Positions 34,550-42,564 of a stretch of 64,000 bases of DNA are shown here, in pieces; the first letter of the stretch is position 1, and the number at the start of each line of letters is the position of its first letter. Source of the stretch: Pancytospora philotis (lineage: Eukaryota; Microsporidia); NCBI GenBank assembly GCA_023647555.1, contig JALRLY010000274.1:87747-151746 (forward strand), in the 5' to 3' direction. The position numbers were made by a program, and so were the translations under genes. The notes under the pieces are model-generated. The model saw only the letters and a list, made by a program, of their open reading frames with translations, ran no database searches and had not been told where the DNA came from.

Positions 34550-35185
34550 ATGCTCGAGAACAGCATCAGGGGCCAGAGAAGATCAACACGGAGCCGCACA
34601 ATCTGCGTAGACCCGGCAGACCTAGGCCATACCATAAGCAGGCTCGAGAAGACAAACACAGCGCGCACCGAGCCTGGCCCCGATGTCCCGGTGAAACCGG
34701 GCCTTTCAGAGCGCGTTGGAGAAACAGAAAATACGAAGAGCACATTCTACCAGCCCGCCAAGCGCTGCAGCATCGTGGAAAACGGCGCCGCGCCCGGCTC
34801 GCTCGAGATAAACTCATTCGGCTTCAAAAGCGTGCGCGACTACGTGCAGACTCTAGAGAACAAGCCGCAGCAGCGGGCAACCAGCCGTTCGGCGTACATA
34901 CGCGAAGAGACGCGCGACTACAACTTCCGCGATCTGATCCAGGCCTTCCAGACCATAGACAGCAGGCGCGAGAGGGCCGAGGACACGGACACGGACGTGC
35001 TCAAGAAGTTCCGTTACTGCGAGCGGCCATCGCCCGTTGAGGCATCGCTGCGGCAGGGAGAGCCGCGGATGGACCCCCGCAGCAGCATTGCCATGGCTGA
35101 CATTGAGCGCAGCACAGGATCGCCCAAGCTGCCCGGTGGCTCTGTGTTCCGCAGTGCGCCGGCGCCACCAGGCAGCAAGCACTAG
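34550..35185 (+). CDS. Hypothetical charged protein
   Basis: 211 aa, no membrane segment. Hydrophilic, R/S/T/P-rich at both ends. A more ordered middle section (~90-155) reads 'SFGFKSVRDYVQTLENK' and 'RDYNFRDLIQAFQTIDSRRERAED'. GC-rich codon use like the neighbours supports coding. The ATG at 34550 follows GTTGCCCCA. An overlapping frame (34522-35040) is judged a shadow. Not recognised. Confidence 0.55.
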   Translation: MLENSIRGQRRSTRSRTICVDPADLGHTISRLEKTNTARTEPGPDVPVKPGLSERVGETENTKSTFYQPAKRCSIVENGAAPGSLEINSFGFKSVRDYVQTLENKPQQRATSRSAYIREETRDYNFRDLIQAFQTIDSRRERAEDTDTDVLKKFRYCERPSPVEASLRQGEPRMDPRSSIAMADIERSTGSPKLPGGSVFRSAPAPPGSKH

Positions 35186-35881
35186 AATGCTCATTAAATG
35201 CATGCGGTTTATCTTTCTAAGCTTTGTACAGTGATGCTACGCGTTTGCGCAGAGCGTAAAGCATTGTTGTGTTTAATTAGTTGTTTGCGAATGCTAAAGC
35301 ATGGCATTTTAATCAGTATGAATGCAAGATGCATGCCAATACGCAGTTGCTCTTGCTGCCCGCTGCTTCGCGCGCCACGCGCATGTATCCACGTGTGCCG
35401 TGATTTGGCGCGGTGGCGCTTACGTATTTTTATTAAATGCGTGCATAAAATGCAGCCAGCCGCGAAATACTCATCGTAAACGATATTTCGCTATAAAATG
35501 GCAGAGAATTGCCTGCCACATTAATATGGCGCAGTTAAACCGTTTGCGATAATAAACAGCATATTTTTGAATTTCTACAAAATCGCGCAGATTCATAAGC
35601 AATTGTAAGCACCAAATAGCCGTGCCTGTATGTGCCAACTGCATACACATTGTTAGTACCCCCGCAGTCGCTTAGATGAGCCGACCCGCGGCCGTGTTTA
35701 GCCCGTAAAAATTTTCCTTTTCCCTGACAAACGAAAACAGAACGATGGAGTGCAGATAAGCGAAAGTATTACAGATGCAGCAGGAATACATGCGCAATGC
35801 ATTTATTTGCACATACGCACGCGACCCCCGTGGCGCGCTTCCCGCAAATTTTTGTATAAATACTAAAATTTTCCAAAACCC
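35186..35881. other. 696-bp gap before ribonucleotide reductase
   Basis: AT-rich with many short ATTAAA and AATAAA runs. Short frames at 35198-35552 lack a start signal and family resemblance. The last 40 bp hold two AAATTTT blocks of the RNR start. No tRNA-like cloverleaf or B-box (GGTTCGANNCC) was seen. Confidence 0.4.
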
Positions 35882-38188
35882 ATGGCGGTGCTCATTTCGC
35901 TCGCGAACTACCCCACGCTCATCCGCGGGTACATCGAGGAGGCGCAGCTCAAGTACGTGAACGCGAACCAGGTGCTGGCGCGCATCTCGGACGGCCTGGC
36001 TGCGAATATGACGGGCTACGAGCTGTCCAGGTACTGCAGCGAGGTCGTGGCGGCCATGACGACGCAGCACTCGGACTACGGGCGCCTGGCCTCGATTATA
36101 CTCGTCTCCTACCACATGAACGCCACGCGGGACACGTTCTCGGAGAAGATCCAGATGCTGATGGAGAGCAACCGGAATCTGAACCCCGAGCTTTACGCGA
36201 TCGTGATGGAGCACAGCGCCACGATCGATGCCATGATAGACTACGCGCGCGACTACCGGCTCTCCTACTTCGCGTACAATTCGATGATCCGCTCGTACAT
36301 GCTGCGGATCGACGACGAGCCCGTCGAGCGCGTGCAGGATGTCTACATGCGCACGGCCATCCAGCTGTGCCGCGGCAACCTGGCGGCGGTCAGGGAGACG
36401 TACGACCTGATATCGCTCGGCTACTACACACACGCGACGCCGACGCTCTTCAACGCGATGCTGCGCCAGAACCAGCTGGCGTCGTGCTTCCTGCTCACCG
36501 TGAAGGGCGACAGCATCCCCGAGATTTTCGAGAGCATCCGCGACTGCGCGGTCGTTTCCAAGCACAATGGCGGCATCGGGATCAACCTGCACGAGATCCG
36601 GTGCGAGGGCTCGCCGATCGTCACGTGCGGCGGGCACTCCAAGGGCATCGTGCCCATAATGCGGATCATCAACGAGACGATGCAGTACGTGAACCACGGC
36701 GGCTTCAAGCGCAACAGCAACGTCGCGTTCTACCTCGAGCCCTGGCACAAGGACATCCTGGCGTTCCTCGATGTGCGCAAGAACACGGGCGCCGAGCACA
36801 TGCGCGCGCGCGAGGTGTTCACCGCGATATGGATGAACGACCTTTTCATGGAGCGCGTGGAGCAGAACGGCGAGTGGTCGCTGTTCGACCCGAAGCTGGT
36901 CCCTGGGCTGCACGACACGTGGGGCGAGGAGTTTTGTAAATTATATGTGAAGTACGAGCACTCCGTGTCGCGCGATGTGATCAACGCGCAGGACCTGTGG
37001 AAGCAGATCGTCATCGCGCAGATCGAGACGGGCACGCCGTACATCGTGTACAAGGACACGTGCAACCGGCTGAGCAACCAGTCGCACCTCGGGACCATCA
37101 AATGCAGCAACCTGTGCGCCGAGATCATCGAGTACAGCAGCAAGGAGGAGACGGCCGTGTGCAACCTCGCGTCGGTGTGCCTGCCGCAGTTCGTGCGCGA
37201 CGGCGACTTCGATCTCCAGCGCCTCAGGTCGGTCGTGCACACGATCGTGCGCAACCTGAACGCCGCCATCGACTGCTCGTTCTATCCCACGCCGGAGGCG
37301 CGCACCTCCAACACAAGGCACCGGCCCGTCGGGATCGGCGTGCAGGGGCTGGCCGATGCGTTCATACGGCTGCGCCTGCCGTACGACTCAAACGGTGCGC
37401 AGCGGCTGAACAAGCTCATATTCGAGACGATGTACTACGCGGCGATCGAGGCGTCCGTGGACCAGGCGGTCCAGTTCGGGCCGCACGAGTCGTTCATGGG
37501 CTCGAAGCTGCAGCGCGGGATCTTCCAGTGGGAGCTGACCAGCGCCAAGCCGTCGGGCCTGTGGGACTGGGAGGAGCTGCGCCGACGCGTGCAGCAGCAC
37601 GGCACGCGGAACAGCCTCTTCATCGCGCTGATGCCCACCGCCGGGACGTCGCAGCTGTTCGGGAACACCGAGTGCTTCGAGCCGATCACCTCCAACCTCT
37701 TTGCGCGGCGCACGATCGCCGGCGAGTTCCAGGTCGTCAACAACTCGCTGATGGCCGATCTCATGGAGCTCGGGCTGTGGTCCAACGAGATGCGCCAGCT
37801 GATCATCGAGTACGAGGGCTCGATCCAGGCGATCCCTGCGATACCCGACCATCTGAAGGCGCTCTACAAGACGGTCTGGGAGATCAAGATGAAGAGCGTC
37901 GTCGATCTCGCTGCGGGCCGCCAGCCGTACGTCGACCAGTCGCAGTCGCTCAACATCTTCATGGAGCAGCCCACGTACGCGAAGGTCTCCTCCATGCACT
38001 TCTACGGCTGGCGCGCGGGCCTCAAGACCGGGCTCTACTACCTCCGCTCCAAGCCGATTTCCAGTGCGATCAAGTACACCGTCGATCCTGAGATCATACA
38101 GAGGGCGCTGAGCTCCCTCCAGGACATAGAGTCGTCCAAGGACGATCACGAGAATAAGTTGAACAGCTGTGCGTCGTGCTCCTGCTAA
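35882..38188 (+). CDS. RNR1: Ribonucleoside-diphosphate reductase large subunit (class Ia)
   Basis: 768 aa. The catalytic barrel is complete: 'NQLASCFLLTVKGDSI' (redox Cys202), 'KHNGGIGINLHEIRCEGSPI', 'SNLCAEIIEYSS...TAVCNLASVCLP' (radical-site Cys and partner Cys), 'MPTAGTSQLFGNTECFEPITSNLFARR', and the C-terminal redox tail CASCSC. It reduces ribonucleotides to deoxyribonucleotides with an RNR2 partner not in this window. The N-terminus begins at 'MAVLISLANYPTLIRGYIEEAQLKYVN' and lacks the RDGR-type opening of the ATP-cone. The second half of the cone is recognisable, so the overall-activity site looks degenerate. The start is set by AAAATTTTCCAAAACCC. Confidence 0.95.
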   Translation: MAVLISLANYPTLIRGYIEEAQLKYVNANQVLARISDGLAANMTGYELSRYCSEVVAAMTTQHSDYGRLASIILVSYHMNATRDTFSEKIQMLMESNRNLNPELYAIVMEHSATIDAMIDYARDYRLSYFAYNSMIRSYMLRIDDEPVERVQDVYMRTAIQLCRGNLAAVRETYDLISLGYYTHATPTLFNAMLRQNQLASCFLLTVKGDSIPEIFESIRDCAVVSKHNGGIGINLHEIRCEGSPIVTCGGHSKGIVPIMRIINETMQYVNHGGFKRNSNVAFYLEPWHKDILAFLDVRKNTGAEHMRAREVFTAIWMNDLFMERVEQNGEWSLFDPKLVPGLHDTWGEEFCKLYVKYEHSVSRDVINAQDLWKQIVIAQIETGTPYIVYKDTCNRLSNQSHLGTIKCSNLCAEIIEYSSKEETAVCNLASVCLPQFVRDGDFDLQRLRSVVHTIVRNLNAAIDCSFYPTPEARTSNTRHRPVGIGVQGLADAFIRLRLPYDSNGAQRLNKLIFETMYYAAIEASVDQAVQFGPHESFMGSKLQRGIFQWELTSAKPSGLWDWEELRRRVQQHGTRNSLFIALMPTAGTSQLFGNTECFEPITSNLFARRTIAGEFQVVNNSLMADLMELGLWSNEMRQLIIEYEGSIQAIPAIPDHLKALYKTVWEIKMKSVVDLAAGRQPYVDQSQSLNIFMEQPTYAKVSSMHFYGWRAGLKTGLYYLRSKPISSAIKYTVDPEIIQRALSSLQDIESSKDDHENKLNSCASCSC

Positions 38189-38439
38189 GTAAATTTATTG
38201 CTACATGTGTTGTTATGTGAGGTTCATATTTTATTGGGTGATTGGCTATAGTTAAGAGACTTAGCTTTTGTAGTATCCTGTGCATATGGTTATTTTGTGC
38301 AGAATCACGTACTTAGAATGTATTTTGTTAGCACTTGACACATGGTTCAAGCTGTTTTCACAGCAGCCACTAGACAGCGTACTACGCCGTACTTGCGCCT
38401 TATAAAGTTTGCTCAACCAGCCGCTGCGATAAGCGCTCG

Positions 38440-38452
38440 AAATTTTTAGCCC
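38440..38452 (+). promoter_or_regulatory. AAATTTTTAGCCC start signal of ARS2-like gene
   Basis: Identical 13-mer to the one before MSH6, directly adjoining the ATG. Confidence 0.75.
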
Positions 38453-39544
38453 ATGCGGCCAATAAAGCGGGAGTACGCAGACGAGAGGGTGGATTTTGTG
38501 TTCCTGATCGAGCAGTGGCGCATGCTCACGGCGGATGAATACGCCGCGAAGCAGCTGGCGCAGCCGTACGCGCGGTATCAGGAGGTGTACTACCAGCGGC
38601 GCATCGCGGAGGTGTACGGCGCCTACAAGGACGCGGCCTGGTTCAGCGAGCGGTACCTCTCGGAGGGCGAGCGCGCAGAGCAGCCCAGGCCAGAGCAGCC
38701 GCCGTCCGTATACGTGGTGGTGGAGAGCGTGTCGGAGAGGATGGCGGTGCCCGAGATACACAAATGCTTTGGCAGCAGTGCCGATGTGCTCGCGACGTTC
38801 ATCGAGCAGAAGGGCATGCAGGCGCAGTACAAGCGGGACGTTTACCTGCAGATGGCTGCGGATTGCGATGTGGAGGCTTTCATCGGCGCCATCGGCGAGC
38901 AGTACCGGGCCTACGCCATAGACCTGAACAGCCTGCCAATGGAGGACCTTTACACGGGCAGCCTCGAGGAGGCCAGGGCGGTGTACCGCGCGCTGTGCCG
39001 GCTCCAGCGGTGCGGCCTAGATGCGGCCGCCGGCATGGCAAGCACCGGCGAGGTCGTGAAGGCGCTCCAGGACGACTTTTTCTACTGCCTGACCTGTGCG
39101 CGGAAGTACGACAGCTACGTCGCAATGCGCCACGTCTGCAGCACGCACCGCGCGGACAGCCTGAATGCGCGAGCTGTTAAGCTGCTCACAGCGCCGAAGG
39201 ACTTCAGCAAGGTGTACTACCCGTACGAGGCGCGCGACATCGACAGAAACCTCATCCGCCTGTCCGGCTCCGACTTCAAATGCGCGCTCTGCTCCAAGAC
39301 ATTCGAGGGGATCGACTGCATCACGAACCACCTCGTCTCGCGGCACCCGTCGGTTCTCGAGGAGACGGACAGGAACAAGCGCAGTTTTTACAGGTTTGTC
39401 GATGGCATCGACTGCTTTGCGCTTGCGCTCCTCGAGGGCACATGCGACAAGCGGCTCCCGCACTGGATCAGCGGCCCGGACAACGGAGGCAAGGTGGTCT
39501 ACGACTTCCCGCACCTTTTTTCGGGGGAAATCGTGCTCGAGTGA
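38453..39544 (+). CDS. ARS2/SERRATE-like RNA effector protein
   Basis: 363 aa. The N-terminal helical segment 'DFVFLIEQWRMLTADEYAAKQLAQPYARYQEVYYQRRIAEVYGAYKDAAWFSERY' matches the opening domain of ARS2 ('..L..YE.YK..F......FF..HKDE.WF..KY'). The C-terminal single zinc finger 'FKCALCSKTFEGIDCITNHLVSRHP' (~275) matches the ARS2 finger 'C.LC.K.F.G...V..H...KHPE'. A second C..C...H-like pattern is at 'FYCLTCARKYDSYVAMRHVCSTH'. ARS2 links the nuclear cap-binding complex to 3'-end formation and exosome targeting. The protein is less than half the animal length and lacks the long RS/RE region. The match was made by eye, but both ends fit. Confidence 0.65.
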   Translation: MRPIKREYADERVDFVFLIEQWRMLTADEYAAKQLAQPYARYQEVYYQRRIAEVYGAYKDAAWFSERYLSEGERAEQPRPEQPPSVYVVVESVSERMAVPEIHKCFGSSADVLATFIEQKGMQAQYKRDVYLQMAADCDVEAFIGAIGEQYRAYAIDLNSLPMEDLYTGSLEEARAVYRALCRLQRCGLDAAAGMASTGEVVKALQDDFFYCLTCARKYDSYVAMRHVCSTHRADSLNARAVKLLTAPKDFSKVYYPYEARDIDRNLIRLSGSDFKCALCSKTFEGIDCITNHLVSRHPSVLEETDRNKRSFYRFVDGIDCFALALLEGTCDKRLPHWISGPDNGGKVVYDFPHLFSGEIVLE

Positions 39545-40618
39545 GGGTGTGTAGAAGCGCACTGGCCGGGGCTTGTTTGCATCGCAACCCTCCCGATGAG
39601 GTTGTTTCGGCTGCTTACATGATTTTGTCGTACCTGCTCAGCCGCCCATGTTTGCCGCGGTGGCAGATTTTGTGACATCAGTGGATGCGTTCACGATGAC
39701 TGTATTTCTGCGGTATGTGCGTAAGGAATTCTTCGGCGGAGTTGCGGAATGCTGCGAGGCTTCCAGCTAGTAAATTTCTTAGGATGTCTGTCTCATCGTT
39801 TGTGGCATGTGCTATGCCTGAAACCTTGCAGATTATATTGTGCGTTGCACGCCAAGCTTTAGTGTGCCTGTTATAAATAAACTGTGCCGTGTCGGCAACA
39901 GCTCATGATGGAGCGAACGCAGTCAAGCCACTGATCCAAGAGCGGTAGCTAGAGAATTTACTAAATTATGTCTGGCATACAGTACCGTTATATTGCAACC
40001 CTGCCCACGCTGGTAGCATTGCAAAGCGTAATTCTATCGCGTATCTACGTGTATGCGCCTGATACTGATTATATTGTGTAAGGGATGTGATAGTTGATCA
40101 AAATACATTATGTGATATCATTCTGATCATCTCAATAAAAAGCGGTTCTATTCATCATAGAATGATAAATATCACAATCACTCATCATTAGGTCTATAGC
40201 AGTGCTACTAGGCCATTGCATTCTGTGCATTCTCGATACCGTGCGCATGACTATTGTTTACTTCTCTGTCTGTTCCTCATTTGCGTTTTTTTGCTGCCCG
40301 CTTCATCTGCTGGCTGCTGCGCGTATTACGTAATTTGATAATGAAACCCAAACAAAGACTGTTTGTTGTTTGTGTCATGCTAAATGCGTCCCGGCCCGCA
40401 GCAGCGTCCCCGCATGCGGTGCTGCGCCGCCACTCACTCGCTGCAAAATTTCCGCACAGCAGCCCGCCAATATTCAGTGATCATACACGTTGATGGAATT
40501 CTGGCCCATCAGAACTCGCCTGGCTGCTGCTGGGCCCCTCGCTTTCATTAAATAAAGGGGGATCAGCCGACCTATGCCGGGCCGCCGAGCCTCTTCATCA
40601 AAAAATTTTTCCACCCTC
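39545..40618. other. Longest gene-free stretch (1.07 kb)
   Basis: AT-rich with scattered AATAAA. It holds an inverted repeat (40112-40175). Frames at 39280-39675 (tail) and 40254-40493 lack start signals and are rejected. No cloverleaf, B-box or snRNA signature was recognised. The eIF2B-epsilon start signal AAAAAATTTTTCCACCC lies at the right end. Confidence 0.45.
40112..40175. repeat. Imperfect inverted repeat in gene-free DNA
   Basis: Left arm gtgatatcattctgatcat (40112-40130) pairs with the right arm tcatcatagaatgataaata followed by tcac (40152-40175), allowing a small bulge. The 21-bp spacer includes aataaaaagcgg. It could be a hairpin-forming terminator, a small element relic or replication-related DNA. 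Confidence 0.4.
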
Positions 40619-42229
40619 ATGGAGGACACTGCAAAATACAATAGCAATACTGAGAATATGGTCATACTGCTGTGCGACTGCTACGGCGCCGGCAGCGGGC
40701 AGGAGCACGCGGACGCGCAGGAAATAGCGCTGCAGACGGTGGGCGGCATGCGCCTCATCGACGCGGTGCTCTGCAACCTGGCGCAGCAGAGCTTCAGCAA
40801 CGTGATGATCTGCGGGCGGCGGCTCGAGCGGCTCGCCAGGTACCTGGGCGCGAGCTGCCACGCGGCGGCGATGAAGTTCAGCATGCTGCGCACGTACGGC
40901 GAGACGATTGGCGACGCGATCCGCGAGATTGACAGCTCCGGCGTTGTGTTGCGGGACGCGGTGTTGATGCAGGTCAACACATACACAAATGTAAATCTGA
41001 ACGAGCTGCTGCGGCGGCACAGGGAGGCGTCGCCGACGAACCTGATGACGCTGTACGTGCAGGACAACGACGAGAGCAAGAGCGCGGCCTGCGTGTACGG
41101 CACTGTGGGGAACGATGTTGTTTTCTACCAGGGCTTCCAGAGCGAGGACGACGACGAGGTCGACGCCGAGGGCATCTTTGGCGCGCTCCCCGAGAACCCG
41201 AGCATCGTCCTGGACATGAACAGCACGTCGCCTCCCGTCGCTGTGCTCTCGGACATCGGCATCGCTGTCTTTTCTGACAACTTCGATTACCAGACGGTCG
41301 GGGATTTCATTTCCGGCGTGATCGCTTCGCGGCTCTACGACAACAAGATTCAGGTGTACAGGGACACGGACCTGGCGGCCGACGGGCGGTGTAGGAGCAA
41401 GGACAAAGCTGTCGACCAGTGCATGGAGCTGCTCGCCAGCCATGGGAAGCCGGGGTGTCCCGACTCGTACAGCCGCGTGATCGCCACCCGGCAGGACTAC
41501 GCGGCCTTCCTGGGCGACTGGGAGCAGGGCGCCGCGGGGCTGGACGCGGGCCGCCTCAGTGCTGCGTTCAGCAAGATGAAGGCCTGCCAGGCGGCGAGCG
41601 ACTACCGCGGCCAGGGCATCACCGAGATCGCGCCGAACAAGTCCTCGGCCTTCACGCTCCGCGAGGAGATCGTGGTCGGGTACTTCGGCGAGGGCGTGTA
41701 CGGCGACTACGGAAGTGGCGTCTTTGAGGTTGGGCTCCCGCCCTCCTCCCTCGAGATTAGCGTGGAAGATTCTGCGGACATGGACGACAACAACGAAAGC
41801 GCGAACGAATCCTTCTTCAGCAATATTTACTGCTTGCTGCATAAGCATGTCACAACAGCTGGGCTCTACAACACAGACATGAGCGAAGTGTACAAGCAGA
41901 TAAGCTTGCTGAGGATCGTTTGGAACGCCTCGAAGACCGAGATCATCGAGGCGTTCGGCTTCTTCCTGGTCGACATGCTCGATCTCCAGAACCTGGAGGC
42001 GTCCATTTCGAAGGCCAGTGCGTTCTTCCAGATTCTGAAGCAGTGCGTGGTCGATCGGGGGGACGAGGAGCTCCTCATCGATGTCATATACGGCAACGTC
42101 CACCACATGCACGCGGATCTCAAGGTCCAGATTCTGTTCAACTACGGCTTCCTGCTGGTGCAGGATGAAATCATTGACAAGTCTGTGATCAAGAAGTACA
42201 ACAAGCTGTACAAAGCCGGCAAGTTCTAG
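40619..42229 (+). CDS. GCD6: Translation initiation factor eIF2B epsilon subunit (GCD6), short form
   Basis: 536 aa against ~700 usually. The nucleotidyltransferase-like N-terminus has 'IDAVLCNLAQQSFSNVMICG' and 'LRDAVLMQVNTYTNVNLNELLRRHR'. The diagnostic 'DIGIAVFSDNFDYQTVGDFISGVIASRLYDNKIQVYRD' corresponds to the eIF2B-epsilon 'DNFDYQ...DFV.G.L...I.G..I' segment. A reduced hexapeptide region follows, then a C-terminal helical W2 domain (~400-520). It is the catalytic guanine-nucleotide exchange subunit for eIF2 in the cytosol. The ATG at 40619 follows AAAAAATTTTTCCACCCTC and is preferred to the one at 40574. Confidence 0.8.
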   Translation: MEDTAKYNSNTENMVILLCDCYGAGSGQEHADAQEIALQTVGGMRLIDAVLCNLAQQSFSNVMICGRRLERLARYLGASCHAAAMKFSMLRTYGETIGDAIREIDSSGVVLRDAVLMQVNTYTNVNLNELLRRHREASPTNLMTLYVQDNDESKSAACVYGTVGNDVVFYQGFQSEDDDEVDAEGIFGALPENPSIVLDMNSTSPPVAVLSDIGIAVFSDNFDYQTVGDFISGVIASRLYDNKIQVYRDTDLAADGRCRSKDKAVDQCMELLASHGKPGCPDSYSRVIATRQDYAAFLGDWEQGAAGLDAGRLSAAFSKMKACQAASDYRGQGITEIAPNKSSAFTLREEIVVGYFGEGVYGDYGSGVFEVGLPPSSLEISVEDSADMDDNNESANESFFSNIYCLLHKHVTTAGLYNTDMSEVYKQISLLRIVWNASKTEIIEAFGFFLVDMLDLQNLEASISKASAFFQILKQCVVDRGDEELLIDVIYGNVHHMHADLKVQILFNYGFLLVQDEIIDKSVIKKYNKLYKAGKF

Positions 42230-42564
42230 TCGCTACACAAGTAAATAGAAGTGCCACACGTGTTTTTTATTATTTTTATAGCTTATGGGCGTATTAGACT
42301 TGTTGCTCATGGGCTGGGTAGTGAGTAATATGGTATTTTTTATCTTTGAGCATTTTTGTATTGCTACACATTTTGTATTGCTATGCAGCTGGACGGTGTG
42401 ACAAGCCACAGTTTAAATGAAATCTTGTAAATTTAATGGGTTAATTAATAGCTTAATTGATCAAGCATCTGAATAGCTCTACATAGGCTGTGCTTGCATC
42501 CCGCCGCCTGTCCTCACTGCTCTGCCCCCCGCGCGCAATATGTGCCAAATTTTTCGCGACCCAT
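42230..42564. other. Intergenic, AT-rich
   Basis: 335 bp of AT-rich sequence with T runs after the eIF2B-epsilon stop. AAATTTTTCGCGACCCAT at 42547-42564 is the start signal of the next gene. Nothing else seen. Confidence 0.5.

Noticed and set aside
34522..35040. 172-codon frame overlapping the hypothetical gene at 34550
   Set aside because: Its arginine/glutamine-rich composition is typical of a shifted frame. The 34550 frame has a start preceded by GCCCC and a longer reading frame.
40254..40493. 79-codon frame in the large gap
   Set aside because: Begins with a non-ATG codon, lacks a start signal and shows no recognisable domain.
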